The notes under the pieces were generated by a model, which saw only the letters and a list, made by a program, of their open reading frames with translations, made no database searches and was not told where the DNA came from. From positions 1 to 18,299 of the forward strand of contig JAEZGU010000092.1 of the NCBI GenBank assembly GCA_023416855.1: a stretch of 18,299 nucleotides of DNA, given 5' to 3'. Within the stretch, counting starts at the first letter, position 1; every line of letters begins with the position of its first letter. This document shows, one piece after another, positions 1 to 7,627 of this stretch. Source of the stretch: Bacillota bacterium (GTDB lineage Bacteria > Bacillota > Clostridia > Tissierellales > Sedimentibacteraceae). The position numbers and the translations under genes were made by a program.

Positions 1-835
1 CAATGATTATGAACAAATAACCGGAATAAATAATGGCACTACAAATTTTATTTTAACACAAATGGCTGAAAACGGTCTCGAATATGAATCCGCTGTCAAA
101 GAGGCACAAAAATTGGGATTTGCCGAATCTGATCCTTCATCAGATGTAAATGGTGATGATGCCGCATATAAAATAGCAATACTTTCTAATATTGCATTTG
201 GTCAAAGAGTTAATATTAAAGATATTTTTAAGGAAGGTATTACTAAAATTTCTAAAGAAGACATCAGCTACGCAAAAGAATTGGGATACAATATAAAACT
301 ATTAGCTTCTGCATCTAAATCAAAGGATGAAATTGAAATAAGTGTTAACCCCTCATTTATACCTGTCAATCATCCATTGTCAACTGTTAAGAATGAATTT
401 AATGCTGTGTTGTTAAAGGGAAATGCCATAGGGGAAATAATGCTGTACGGAAAGGGAGCCGGTTCTCTGCCCACAGGTAGTGCTGTTTTAAATGATATAA
501 TTTCTATTGTAAAAAATCAACGCAATATAAAAATTGAAGATAATTCAAGCTTAATCAAATTTAAGATAGTCAACAGAGCATATAAAAAACACTACATCAG
601 ATTTGAAGTTATTGATAAACCGGGAGTATTGGCAAGAATGGCAAATGTTTTTGGAAAATACAATGTGTCTATAGATTCAGTTGTTCAAAGACAAAGAAAT
701 GGAAACAACACTGCTCCATTAGTATTTATTACTCATAATGTTGAAAGAAATTACATTAATGAAGCGTTAAAAGAAATTAAAGACTTTGATTGTGTGGTTG
801 AAGTTGCAAGTATTATTATGGTTGAAGATTTTTAG
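1..835 (+). CDS. hom: Homoserine dehydrogenase, C-terminal part (cut by left window edge)
   Basis: The frame is open from base 2, upstream of the first ATG at 62, so the true start lies outside the window; 277 residues are visible. The enzyme reduces aspartate semialdehyde to homoserine with NAD(P)H, the branch point to threonine and methionine, in the cytosol. The first visible residues read GINNGTTNFILTQM, then an AQKLGFAESDPSSDVNG stretch. Together these are the catalytic-domain signature of the family. The last ~80 residues, beginning near KHYIRFEVIDKPGVLARMANV, form an ACT domain (about bases 595-820), usually the feedback-control module. No clear terminator follows; the promoter of the TRAP operon begins 25 bases after the stop. 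Identification is secure; which amino acid binds the ACT domain cannot be read from the sequence. Confidence 0.96.
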   Translation, partial: NDYEQITGINNGTTNFILTQMAENGLEYESAVKEAQKLGFAESDPSSDVNGDDAAYKIAILSNIAFGQRVNIKDIFKEGITKISKEDISYAKELGYNIKLLASASKSKDEIEISVNPSFIPVNHPLSTVKNEFNAVLLKGNAIGEIMLYGKGAGSLPTGSAVLNDIISIVKNQRNIKIEDNSSLIKFKIVNRAYKKHYIRFEVIDKPGVLARMANVFGKYNVSIDSVVQRQRNGNNTAPLVFITHNVERNYINEALKEIKDFDCVVEVASIIMVEDF

Positions 836-860
836 GCTGTCTTCATTGACAATTTTCTTG

Positions 861-889
861 TTTACAATTATTTGTTGTGATGGTATAAT
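861..889 (+). promoter_or_regulatory. Promoter of the TRAP-TAXI operon
   Basis: The -35 box TTTACA (861-866, 5 of 6 consensus bases) and a perfect -10 box TATAAT (884-889) are separated by 17 bases. The -10 is preceded by TGG, giving an extended -10. Transcription would begin near 896, leaving a leader of about 110 nt before the binding-protein gene. A second TTGACA at 846-851 has no well-spaced -10. Confidence 0.8.
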
Positions 890-893
890 ACTA

Positions 894-950
894 AAACAAA
901 ACGTTTGCATAATAGTTGTAATGATAGTTATGCAAAACATGTTTTTGTTT
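894..950 (+). promoter_or_regulatory. Long inverted repeat in the TRAP operon leader
   Basis: TTTGCATAA (904-912) is matched by TTATGCAAA (928-936), a perfect 9-bp stem around a 15-nt centre. AAACAAAA (894-901) and TTTTGTTT (943-950) form an outer 8-bp stem. The repeat begins at or just after the predicted transcription start. It could be an operator for a repressor or a folded leader RNA. A smaller hairpin follows immediately (AAAAGG 951-956 with CCTTTT 966-971). No known riboswitch class was recognised. Confidence 0.55.
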
Positions 951-1007
951 AAAAGGGAATTATGTCCTTTTATTATATTAATTATCAACCAAATCAAGGA
1001 GGAGTTT

Positions 1008-1958
1008 ATGAAAAGAAGAATTTCTGTATTATTAGTTATAGCTCTATTAATGACAATTGGTATGACAGCTTGCGCTAAACCACAGACAAATTTAATTTTA
1101 GCTACCGGCGGAACAACAGGAACTTATTATCCTTTTGGCGGAGCAATGGCAAACATTTTTAACACAAAAATTGAAAACATGAATGTTACTGCACAAGCAA
1201 CCGGAGCATCTGTTGAAAACTGTAAGCTGTTAGGCAAGAATGAAGCAGAGTTAGCTATACTTCAAAACGATATGCTTGACTATGCATATAACGGAGTAGA
1301 AGCTTTTGACGGAGCTAAAATAGAAAACCTTCGCGGTATAGCTAAATTATACCCAGAAATTATCCAAGTTGTTGCTGCAGAAGGCATTAACAGCATTGAA
1401 GATCTTAAAGGTAAAAAGGTATCAGTTGGAGCTCCAGGTAGTGGTGTTGAAGCAAATGCAAGACAAATATTAGAAGCATACGGTATGACTTATAATGATA
1501 TGTCAGTAAGTTATTTATCATTTGCTGAATCAGCAGATGCTTACAAAGATAAACATATTGATGCATTCTTCGTAACTTCAGGTATCCCTAATTCATCTAT
1601 TCAGGATATAGCTGCAATGAACCCAGTTTCATTAGTTTCAATGTCTGATACTGCAATTGCAACTTTAGTAGATAAATATCCTTTCTATGTAGAATACATT
1701 ATACCTGCTAATACATATAACGGACAAACATCAGATGTTAAAACTACTGCTGTATTAGCTTGTTTAGCAACAAACAGTGGTGCTTCTGAAGATGTTATAT
1801 ACAATATAACTAAAGCGTTATTTGAAAATCAATCTGAATTAGCAACTGCTCACGCAAAAGGTGCAGAGCTTAAGTTAGATGAAGCTGTTGATGGTATATC
1901 TATACCACTTCATCCAGGCGCTGAAAAATACTTCAAAGAAGTTGGCGTTTTGAAATAA
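1008..1958 (+). CDS. TAXI-family TRAP transporter solute-binding lipoprotein
   Basis: The 316-residue protein is the extracytoplasmic substrate receptor of a tripartite ATP-independent periplasmic (TRAP) transporter of the TAXI type. It hands ligand to the fused permease encoded downstream. The N-terminus is a lipoprotein signal: MKRR, a hydrophobic run, then a lipobox ending at Cys22 (GMTAC), so it should be anchored to the outer face of the membrane. The family's start motif ATGGTTGTYYPFGGAMA lies near residues 32-48. The start at 1008 is chosen because AGGAGG ends a few bases upstream and the signal peptide begins there. A longer in-frame reading from 786 overlaps hom and has no ribosome site. 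TAXI proteins bind small acids such as glutamate or 2-oxoglutarate in studied cases; the ligand here is unknown. Confidence 0.93.
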   Translation: MKRRISVLLVIALLMTIGMTACAKPQTNLILATGGTTGTYYPFGGAMANIFNTKIENMNVTAQATGASVENCKLLGKNEAELAILQNDMLDYAYNGVEAFDGAKIENLRGIAKLYPEIIQVVAAEGINSIEDLKGKKVSVGAPGSGVEANARQILEAYGMTYNDMSVSYLSFAESADAYKDKHIDAFFVTSGIPNSSIQDIAAMNPVSLVSMSDTAIATLVDKYPFYVEYIIPANTYNGQTSDVKTTAVLACLATNSGASEDVIYNITKALFENQSELATAHAKGAELKLDEAVDGISIPLHPGAEKYFKEVGVLK

Positions 1959-1971
1959 TATAACATTTAGT

Positions 1972-2007
1972 TGGAAGTCGGGGGACATTCTAAGTGTCCC
2001 CCTTCCA
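1972..2007 (+). terminator. Strong intra-operon hairpin after the TAXI gene
   Basis: GGGGGACA (1980-1987) pairs perfectly with TGTCCCCC (1995-2002) across a 7-nt loop. TGGAA (1972-1976) and TTCCA (2003-2007) extend the stem beyond a 3-nt bulge. There is no U-run, and the next ribosome site starts six bases later. It is therefore better read as a 3' stabiliser or partial terminator that keeps the binding-protein message more abundant than the permease message. Confidence 0.65.
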
Positions 2008-2022
2008 TTTATGGGAGTACAG

Positions 2023-2502
2023 ATGAAAAGAAAAGTATTCATTGTCTCATTCTTTATTCTATTAGCAATAATTTTTCTATTTATTCCCTTAGTTGAGCAA
2101 TTTACAATTACAAATGGGAAGACTAACGAAATAGTGTTTATAGGAAGTATCGATGATTTTAAGTATTTTCATATAAGCTTCCTACATTCGGTTAACAGGA
2201 CACCTGTAAATGAGTTTTATAAAATTGAAAATAATAAATTCATAGTTTATAAAACAACATTTTACTCCTATGGTGCCGGAATGGAAGACGGAACATTTAA
2301 TGATGGTATGATTGAAATAAACAATATTAACAGAGAACTAACAGAATTTGCTTACATGGTAGGTACCTATGCAAATCATACTCTTAATACTGATAAAGTA
2401 AGCATTAAATTGGAAAAATTTATTGAGCACCAAAAACCTGCCGTTTTTAAAATCAGAAGATGCTCGATATTTAATATATTAAGGAGGAATTTTCAAACAT
2501 GA
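2023..2502 (+). CDS. DUF1850 protein, TRAP-TAXI accessory
   Basis: The 159-residue protein has one N-terminal membrane segment (residues ~4-24, KVFIVSFFILLAIIFLFIPL), which is an uncleaved anchor or signal, followed by a small outside domain. The stretch HSVNRTPVNEFY followed by TTFYSYGAGM is the DUF1850 pattern I recognise. This family is known almost solely from TRAP-TAXI operons, where its role is not settled. The start at 2023 is preferred over the in-frame ATG at 2011 because GGGAG at 2013-2017 lies five bases before it. Its stop overlaps the permease start (ATGA at 2499-2502), indicating translational coupling and a role linked to the permease. Confidence 0.82.
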   Translation: MKRKVFIVSFFILLAIIFLFIPLVEQFTITNGKTNEIVFIGSIDDFKYFHISFLHSVNRTPVNEFYKIENNKFIVYKTTFYSYGAGMEDGTFNDGMIEINNINRELTEFAYMVGTYANHTLNTDKVSIKLEKFIEHQKPAVFKIRRCSIFNILRRNFQT

Positions 2503-4460
2503 GTGATTTTAACTTAAATGACCCCCCTGTTAATGAAATTGAAGAAAAAATTGATGTTGATGAGTTAATGGCTAAATTTGACAAGGAGTCAGCATACAGA
2601 AGATTAACCGGAATACAAAGCAAAGTAGTTTCCGTTATAGCAATTTTATTTGCATGTTTTCAACTTTATACAGCACTATTTGGAATATTACCGGCTCAAA
2701 TACAACGTTCTATTCACTTAGCTTTTATATTTGCATTAGTTTATTTATTGTATCCTGCATCAAGTAAATCAGACAGAAAAAAATTCGGTATAATTGATAT
2801 TGTATTTTCTATTGTAGGTTTTTCAGTAGCAATGTACATTTCATTAAACTTCGAAGCTCTACTTTTAAGAGCAGGGGATCAAAATGCTTTGGATATTACA
2901 ATAGGAATTATAGCAATAATCTTTGTTCTTGAAGGAGCAAGAAGAGTTGTAGGACTACCAATAGCGATTATAGCCACAGTTTTCCTGATTTATGCATTTG
3001 TTGGTCCATACATGCCCGGTTTCTTAAACCACAGAGGCTATTCATTATCAAGAATTGTAAGTCACATGTATTATACTACAGAAGGTATTATAGGCATTCC
3101 TTTAGGAGTTGCTGCAACATTTATATTCCTTTTCATAATGCTTGGCTCATTCTTAGAAAAAACAGGTATAGGCGAATTCTTTATTGATTTAGCTAACTCT
3201 ATTGCAGGTTTTGCTGCAGGAGGACCGGCTAAGGTTGCTGTAATTACAAGTGCATTGGAAGGTACTGTTTCAGGTAGCTCAGTTGCTAATACTGTTGGTT
3301 CAGGAAGCTTTACTATTCCTTTAATGAAAAGCTTAGGTTATAAGCCTGAATTTGCTGCAGCAGTTGAAGCAGCAGCATCTACCGGCGGTCAATTAATGCC
3401 CCCTATAATGGGCGCAGCAGCATTCCTGATGGCAGAATTTATTGGTATATCATATTCAACAATTGCAAAGGCTGCAATTATACCTGCCTTATTATATTTT
3501 ACAGGTATCTTCATAAGTGTTCACCTTGAAGCCAAAAAGCTTGGAATGCGAGGTATGAGCAAAGAAGAGTTACCTAAAATCTCTAAGGTAATGCTTGATA
3601 GAGGTTATCTGTTTATTCCGTTAGTAGGTATTGTTTATTTCTTAATGGAAGGCGCTACTCCTGTAAAAGCTGCACTATCAGGGTTAGGACTTTCTCTTGC
3701 AACAAGTTATATTCGAAAATCAACAAGATTAAGCATAAAGAATATATTTGAAGCATTAGAACAAGGAGCAAAAAATGCCCTTGGAGTTTCTATGGCATGT
3801 GCTTGTGCTGGTTTGATAGTAGGAACTATTACATTGACAGGATTAGGACTAAAATTAGGTAACGGTTTAGTAGCATTGTCAGGTGGAAATCTATTGTTAA
3901 CATTGTTCTTCACAATGATAACTTCATTAATATTAGGTATGGGTGCACCAACAACCGCAAACTATGTTATAACATCAACTATAGCTGCCCCTGCGTTAGT
4001 TTTACTTGGAGTTCCGGTGCTTGCTGCACACATGTTCACAATCTATTTTGGTATAATTGCTGACGTTACTCCGCCAGTTGCTTTAGCTGCTTTTGCAGGT
4101 AGTGCAATAGCAAAGAGTAATCCTCTAAAAACGGGAGTTCAAGCAAGCAAGCTTGCAATTGCAGCATTTATAATACCGTACATGTTTGTATTAAATCCTG
4201 CAATATTGTTGATTGATACAACTCCAATGCAGATTGCACAAATGATTGTTACCTCTATAATCGGTATGATTGGTATAAGCTCAGCAATGGAAAATTATTT
4301 ATTGGTACTCATGAATAAGGTTGAAAGAATAATATTCTTGATTGGTGGATTAATGATGATTCATCCGAATGGAATGACAGATATTGCAGGAATTGCAATA
4401 TTAGGACTTGGATTAGTATATCAAATGAAAAAATCTAAAGAATTAAAGAAGCTAATATAG
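2499..4460 (+). CDS. TRAP-TAXI fused permease (small DctQ-like plus large DctM-like parts)
   Basis: The 653-residue polytopic membrane protein carries both TRAP membrane subunits in one chain. It imports the TAXI-bound solute using an ion gradient. An acidic cytosolic tail (residues 1-40) is followed by about four membrane segments (to ~165) forming the DctQ-like part. The DctM-like part then runs to the end. It shows EGTVSGSSVANTVGSGSF (254-271) and ASTGGQLMPPIMGAAAF (293-309), the signature region of TRAP large subunits. A second GAPTTANYV-type half-repeat follows near 3940-3970. AAGGAGG at 2481-2487 serves the ATG at 2499. The gene ends at a shared terminator. The assignment to the fused TAXI type is strong because of both architecture and neighbours. 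Confidence 0.95.
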   Translation: MSDFNLNDPPVNEIEEKIDVDELMAKFDKESAYRRLTGIQSKVVSVIAILFACFQLYTALFGILPAQIQRSIHLAFIFALVYLLYPASSKSDRKKFGIIDIVFSIVGFSVAMYISLNFEALLLRAGDQNALDITIGIIAIIFVLEGARRVVGLPIAIIATVFLIYAFVGPYMPGFLNHRGYSLSRIVSHMYYTTEGIIGIPLGVAATFIFLFIMLGSFLEKTGIGEFFIDLANSIAGFAAGGPAKVAVITSALEGTVSGSSVANTVGSGSFTIPLMKSLGYKPEFAAAVEAAASTGGQLMPPIMGAAAFLMAEFIGISYSTIAKAAIIPALLYFTGIFISVHLEAKKLGMRGMSKEELPKISKVMLDRGYLFIPLVGIVYFLMEGATPVKAALSGLGLSLATSYIRKSTRLSIKNIFEALEQGAKNALGVSMACACAGLIVGTITLTGLGLKLGNGLVALSGGNLLLTLFFTMITSLILGMGAPTTANYVITSTIAAPALVLLGVPVLAAHMFTIYFGIIADVTPPVALAAFAGSAIAKSNPLKTGVQASKLAIAAFIIPYMFVLNPAILLIDTTPMQIAQMIVTSIIGMIGISSAMENYLLVLMNKVERIIFLIGGLMMIHPNGMTDIAGIAILGLGLVYQMKKSKELKKLI

Positions 4461-4475
4461 TTTCTTCAATAAAAA

Positions 4476-4517
4476 AAGATTCCTCACTGCGATCGTAATG
4501 ACGTTGTGAGGAATCTT
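4476..4517. terminator. Bidirectional rho-independent terminator
   Basis: AAGATTCCTCAC (4476-4487) pairs perfectly with GTGAGGAATCTT (4506-4517), a 12-bp stem with an 18-nt loop. It is flanked by an A-run on the left (4471-4477) and a T-run on the right (4519-4525), so it can end transcription both ways. It lies between the convergent permease and rsuA-type genes and overlaps the stop codon of the latter. The loop TGCGATCGTAATGACG resembles short dispersed repeats I have seen in Clostridia-like genomes. Confidence 0.9.
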
Positions 4518-5232
4518 ATTTTTTTAATAATTGTACTTCTTCATCAGTTAAGTGTCTGTATTCTCCTAATTTTAAGCCTTCGTCCAATTTCAAAGGTCCC
4601 ATTGATAATCTTTTCAAATATATTACTTCATTGTTTACTGCATTGAACATTCTTTTTACCTGGTGAAACTTGCCTTCCTTAATGGTTACATAACAAGTTG
4701 AGGGATACCCCGATTGTATTATTTGAAGCTTAGCAGGTAAAGTTTTATAGTTCTCATTCGTCAAAACTACTCCTTCTGCAAATGCTTTTACATCATTTTC
4801 TGTTACTTCCTCTTCTACCTCTGCGTAATAGGTTTTATCAACGTGCTTTTTTGGTGACAATAAATCATGAGCAAGTTGACCGTCATTAGTAATCAGTAAA
4901 AATCCCTCAGTATCCTTATCTAAACGTCCTACCGGAAAAGGATTGAATATTTTGTCTTCATCACTAAGCAAATCTATCACTGTTTTGTCATAATTATCTT
5001 CCGTAGCAGAAACAACTCCCATTGGTTTATTCATCATCAAATATATGTATTGAAAATATTTGATTGTTTCGCCTTTGTATTTAATTTGGTCTACATCTGT
5101 GTCTATAATTTTTGAACTGTCTTTAACAACTTCATCGTTAATTTTAATGTATCCCTGCTTTGCATACTGCTTGATTTGTTTTCTTGAGCCAAAACCCATA
5201 TTGGAAAGAACTTTATCTATTCTAAGTTTCAT
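4516..5232 (-). CDS. rsuA: RsuA-family 16S rRNA pseudouridine synthase
   Basis: The 238-residue protein converts a specific uridine in ribosomal RNA (by analogy 16S U516) to pseudouridine. An S4 RNA-binding domain occupies residues ~1-48 (LSNMGFGSRKQIKQYAKQGYIKIN). It is followed by the synthase domain with MNKPMGVVSA and the catalytic motif GRLDKDTEGFLL, with Asp105 as nucleophile. FHQVKRMF nearer the C-terminus is also characteristic. The start at 5232 is chosen because AAAGGAG lies seven bases upstream; the longer frame from 5247 begins inside that ribosome site. It is the last gene of the probable murA-radical SAM-rsuA unit. RluB/RluE/RluF relatives share these motifs, so the exact target base is not certain. 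Confidence 0.93.
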   Translation of the reverse strand: MKLRIDKVLSNMGFGSRKQIKQYAKQGYIKINDEVVKDSSKIIDTDVDQIKYKGETIKYFQYIYLMMNKPMGVVSATEDNYDKTVIDLLSDEDKIFNPFPVGRLDKDTEGFLLITNDGQLAHDLLSPKKHVDKTYYAEVEEEVTENDVKAFAEGVVLTNENYKTLPAKLQIIQSGYPSTCYVTIKEGKFHQVKRMFNAVNNEVIYLKRLSMGPLKLDEGLKLGEYRHLTDEEVQLLKK

Positions 5233-5243
5233 AAATTCTCCTT

Positions 5244-5278
5244 TCAAGAAAAAGAACCTTCCTCTTAAACAAAAGGTT
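5244..5278 (-). terminator. Weak hairpin with T-run after the radical SAM gene
   Basis: On the minus strand AACCTT pairs with AAGGTT (plus positions 5273-5278 and 5255-5260) across a 12-nt loop and is followed by CTTTTTCTTG. It could partly end the murA-radical SAM message before the rsuA-type gene. The stem is only 6 bp, so it may simply leak. Confidence 0.4.
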
Positions 5279-5280
5279 GT

Positions 5281-6144
5281 TTAAAGTCTATCATTTCCCA
5301 TAGGTATAAACTTATTACCATCTCTGTATTTTTTTAATAGTTCAATTAAATTTTCTTTATCTTTGTTTAATGTACCTGCTAAATTTAAATAATTAGATAC
5401 GTGGTTAGCTCTGAATATACAGTTTGTTAGATCCATATTTTCAAGCATTATTATATTTTCATCTAATATTTGCTTAGGGCTAAGTAGCTTGAATTTGCCT
5501 TGTCTTACATCTTCTGCAAGCTCTGATTCTTCTTCAACTACTAATCTAAGTAAAGAAAAATAGTGAGGATTGATTGCAGATATAACCTTAGCTGATTCTA
5601 CAGCATGCTCCTCCATCAATTCATCTCCACCAAGTCCTGAAATAATCATACATGATAAATTAAAGCCGGCTTTTACTGCCTTTTGTCCTGCTTCAATCAT
5701 CTGTGCTTGATTAACGCCTTTTTCCATCATAGAAAGAACTTTATCTGAACCGCTTTCAACTCCAAGATATAAAAGCTCTATACCTGTATCTCTTATAAGC
5801 TTTAATTCTTCATCAGTTTTTCTTACTAAATCTAATGGTCCCGAATACGAGCTGATTCTTTGCACATGTGGAAATTCAGCTTTTATATATTTCAACAAAT
5901 CTACTAATTTATCTGTTTTCAAGCAAAGTACATTGCCATCAGCTAAAAAAATCCTATTCGGATTTTTATAGTAAGCTTTTAATTCTTTTATGTGTTCTTT
6001 TATTTCTTCATTTGATTTTAGTCTGAACTGCTTACATTTATACATATAGCAGAACCTACATTTGTTATGTGAACAACCCTCTGTGATTTGGATTATTAAA
6101 CTATTTGCCTCACTGGGTGGTCTGTATAATGGCATTGAATACAT
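5281..6144 (-). CDS. Radical SAM protein with a CX4CX2C cluster motif
   Basis: The 287-residue protein looks like a COG1032-type radical SAM enzyme, which splits S-adenosylmethionine at a 4Fe-4S cluster. The cluster ligands are C24, C29 and C32 in TEGCSHNKCRFCYMYK, which is CX4CX2C rather than the usual CX3CX2C. Further TIM-barrel features are FLADGNVL (~64), SSYSGP (~98) and LYLGVESGSDKVLSMMEKG (~147-164), the last being the typical SAM-binding ESGS motif. It lacks a B12 domain. The ATG at 6144 has GAGGAA upstream and lies two bases past the murA stop, so translation is probably coupled. The substrate is unknown. No partner peptide or maturation target is visible nearby. Confidence 0.85.
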   Translation of the reverse strand: MYSMPLYRPPSEANSLIIQITEGCSHNKCRFCYMYKCKQFRLKSNEEIKEHIKELKAYYKNPNRIFLADGNVLCLKTDKLVDLLKYIKAEFPHVQRISSYSGPLDLVRKTDEELKLIRDTGIELLYLGVESGSDKVLSMMEKGVNQAQMIEAGQKAVKAGFNLSCMIISGLGGDELMEEHAVESAKVISAINPHYFSLLRLVVEEESELAEDVRQGKFKLLSPKQILDENIIMLENMDLTNCIFRANHVSNYLNLAGTLNKDKENLIELLKKYRDGNKFIPMGNDRL

Positions 6145-6146
6145 TT

Positions 6147-7400
6147 TTATTCCTCGTAATGAATGTTAGCTCCTATATTTTGAAGCTTCTCTATAATATT
6201 AGCATACCCTCTTTTTATATGATATACATCTGAAATTTCAGTTTCACCTTCAGCTAAAAGTCCTTCAATAATAAGTGCTGCTCCTGCTCTCAGGTCAGTT
6301 GCTTTAACTTTAGCTCCGCTTAGCTTGCTGCTTCCTTTTAAAATGGCACTGCTTCCTTCAATTTTAACATCTGCTCCCATCCTGGACAGTTCACTTGCGT
6401 GCATGAATCTATTTTCAAATATGGTTTCATGAATAATGCTTGTACCTTCTGCTATTGCAAGCATAGCCATAAATTGTGCCTGCATATCTGTAGGAAACCC
6501 CGGATATGGCAATGTTTTAATATCCACCGGCTTAATATTGCCGTTAGATATAACTGCTATTTTATCATCATATTCTTCGATTGTTGCTCCTGCTTCTCTA
6601 AGTTTTGCAATAACAGGTTGCAAATGACTGGAAACAACATTTTCTATTCTTACATTTCCTCCTGTTGCAGCTGCTAATACCATATATGTACCGGCTTCTA
6701 TTCTGTCAGGTATTATTGTATGCTCTGTTTTATGGAGTTTCTTAACTCCTTTAATTCGTATTGTCTTAGTTCCAGCTCCAATTATATTAGCGCCCATGCT
6801 GTTTAGAAAATTTGCTAAATCAACAATTTCAGGCTCTTCTGCAGCATTTTCTAAAATTGTATCTCCTGAAGCTAAGGATGCAGCCATTATTATATTTTCC
6901 GTAGCCCCTACACTTGGAAAATCTAAATAAATATCGCTGCCTACTAATTTTTCAGAAGTAGCATTAACATAACCACTTTCTGATTTTACTTCAGCGCCTA
7001 AATATTTAAAACCTTTTAAATGTAAGTCAATAGGTCTTGTCCCAATAGCACACCCACCGGGCATATAAACCTTGGCACTGTTACATCTTGCTAATAAAGG
7101 TCCCATCACTAAAAATGATGCTCTCATCTTACTTATTAATTCATATGGTGCTTCACAAGTTGTTATATTTTTAGCTGTAATTTTCAGCGAATTAGTATCA
7201 ATTTTTTCCACCTTTGCTCCCAATGCTTCAAGTAACTTACACATAACCTGAACATCCTGCAAACATGGTACATCATGAATTATGCAATCTTCATCAGTCA
7301 GCAATGTTGCTGCTAATATTGGCAATATTGCGTTTTTAGAGCCGTCAACTCTAATATTCCCATTAAGCCCTAAGCTTTTTCTTACTATTATTCTCTCCAT
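6147..7400 (-). CDS. murA: UDP-N-acetylglucosamine 1-carboxyvinyltransferase
   Basis: The 417-residue cytosolic enzyme transfers enolpyruvate from phosphoenolpyruvate to UDP-GlcNAc, the first committed step of peptidoglycan synthesis and the fosfomycin target. Length matches the family. It has the substrate residues K22-N23 (SKNAILPILAAT) and the catalytic loop PGGCAIGTRPIDLH with Cys117, the residue attacked by fosfomycin, so it should be drug-sensitive in principle. RASFLVMGPLLAR (~93) and the C-terminal DLRAGAALIIEGLLAEG are also family hallmarks. GGGAG lies five bases before the ATG. Many low-GC Gram-positives carry two paralogues (murA and murZ/murA2); which one this is cannot be decided here. 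It begins the unit that continues into the radical SAM and rsuA-type genes. Confidence 0.97.
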   Translation of the reverse strand: MERIIVRKSLGLNGNIRVDGSKNAILPILAATLLTDEDCIIHDVPCLQDVQVMCKLLEALGAKVEKIDTNSLKITAKNITTCEAPYELISKMRASFLVMGPLLARCNSAKVYMPGGCAIGTRPIDLHLKGFKYLGAEVKSESGYVNATSEKLVGSDIYLDFPSVGATENIIMAASLASGDTILENAAEEPEIVDLANFLNSMGANIIGAGTKTIRIKGVKKLHKTEHTIIPDRIEAGTYMVLAAATGGNVRIENVVSSHLQPVIAKLREAGATIEEYDDKIAVISNGNIKPVDIKTLPYPGFPTDMQAQFMAMLAIAEGTSIIHETIFENRFMHASELSRMGADVKIEGSSAILKGSSKLSGAKVKATDLRAGAALIIEGLLAEGETEISDVYHIKRGYANIIEKLQNIGANIHYEE

Positions 7401-7441
7401 GTTTCTCCCTTAATAGCTGCTTTTATATTTTTAGACAATTA

Positions 7442-7470
7442 ATAATAACATTTTTCGCAAAAAATTGCAA
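7442..7470 (-). promoter_or_regulatory. Probable murA promoter
   Basis: Read on the minus strand, TTGCAA (plus 7465-7470, 4 of 6 consensus bases) and TATTAT (plus 7442-7447, 5 of 6) are separated by exactly 17 bases. The predicted leader is about 35 nt. It lies downstream of the apparent terminator of the kinase operon, in agreement with independent expression of murA. Confidence 0.55.
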
Positions 7471-7475
7471 TAAAA

Positions 7476-7542
7476 AAAGAAAAAAGCGTATGATTAAAAT
7501 AAAGGGGGACGTTATATTTAAAAGTTACACGCTGTTTTCTTT
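7476..7542 (-). repeat. Inverted repeat between kinase operon and murA
   Basis: AAAGAAAAAAGCGT (7476-7489) and ACGCTGTTTTCTTT (7529-7542) are inverted copies of 14 bases with one mismatch, 39 bases apart. Read on the minus strand the second arm runs into ACGCTTTTTTCTTTTTTT. It could therefore act as a back-up terminator with a long loop, or as an operator just upstream of the murA promoter. Confidence 0.45.
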
Positions 7543-7600
7543 TGATTATATTATGAGCGATTTATTTTTTTTTATTCAAAAATATTAAAAAATATTTTAT

Positions 7601-7622
7601 AAAGGAGATTCTTCGCTCCTCT
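7601..7622 (-). terminator. Terminator of the GH26-like/two-component operon
   Basis: Six bases past the kinase stop on the minus strand, AGAGGAG pairs with CTCCTTT (one G-U pair) across an 8-nt loop. An AT-rich tract with a run of six T follows. The stem is short but well placed. Confidence 0.55.
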
Positions 7623-7627
7623 TAGGA

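Noticed and set aside
767..997. Minus-strand open frame over the hom end and leader
   Set aside because: Low-complexity AT-driven translation, no ribosome site, and it covers the TRAP promoter and hom ACT domain.
786..1007. In-frame upstream extension of the TAXI gene
   Set aside because: It overlaps the end of hom, has no ribosome site, crosses the promoter and hairpin, and would bury the lipoprotein signal peptide.
6399..6677. Cysteine-rich plus-strand open frames opposite murA
   Set aside because: They are antisense shadows of the conserved murA sequence without ribosome sites.
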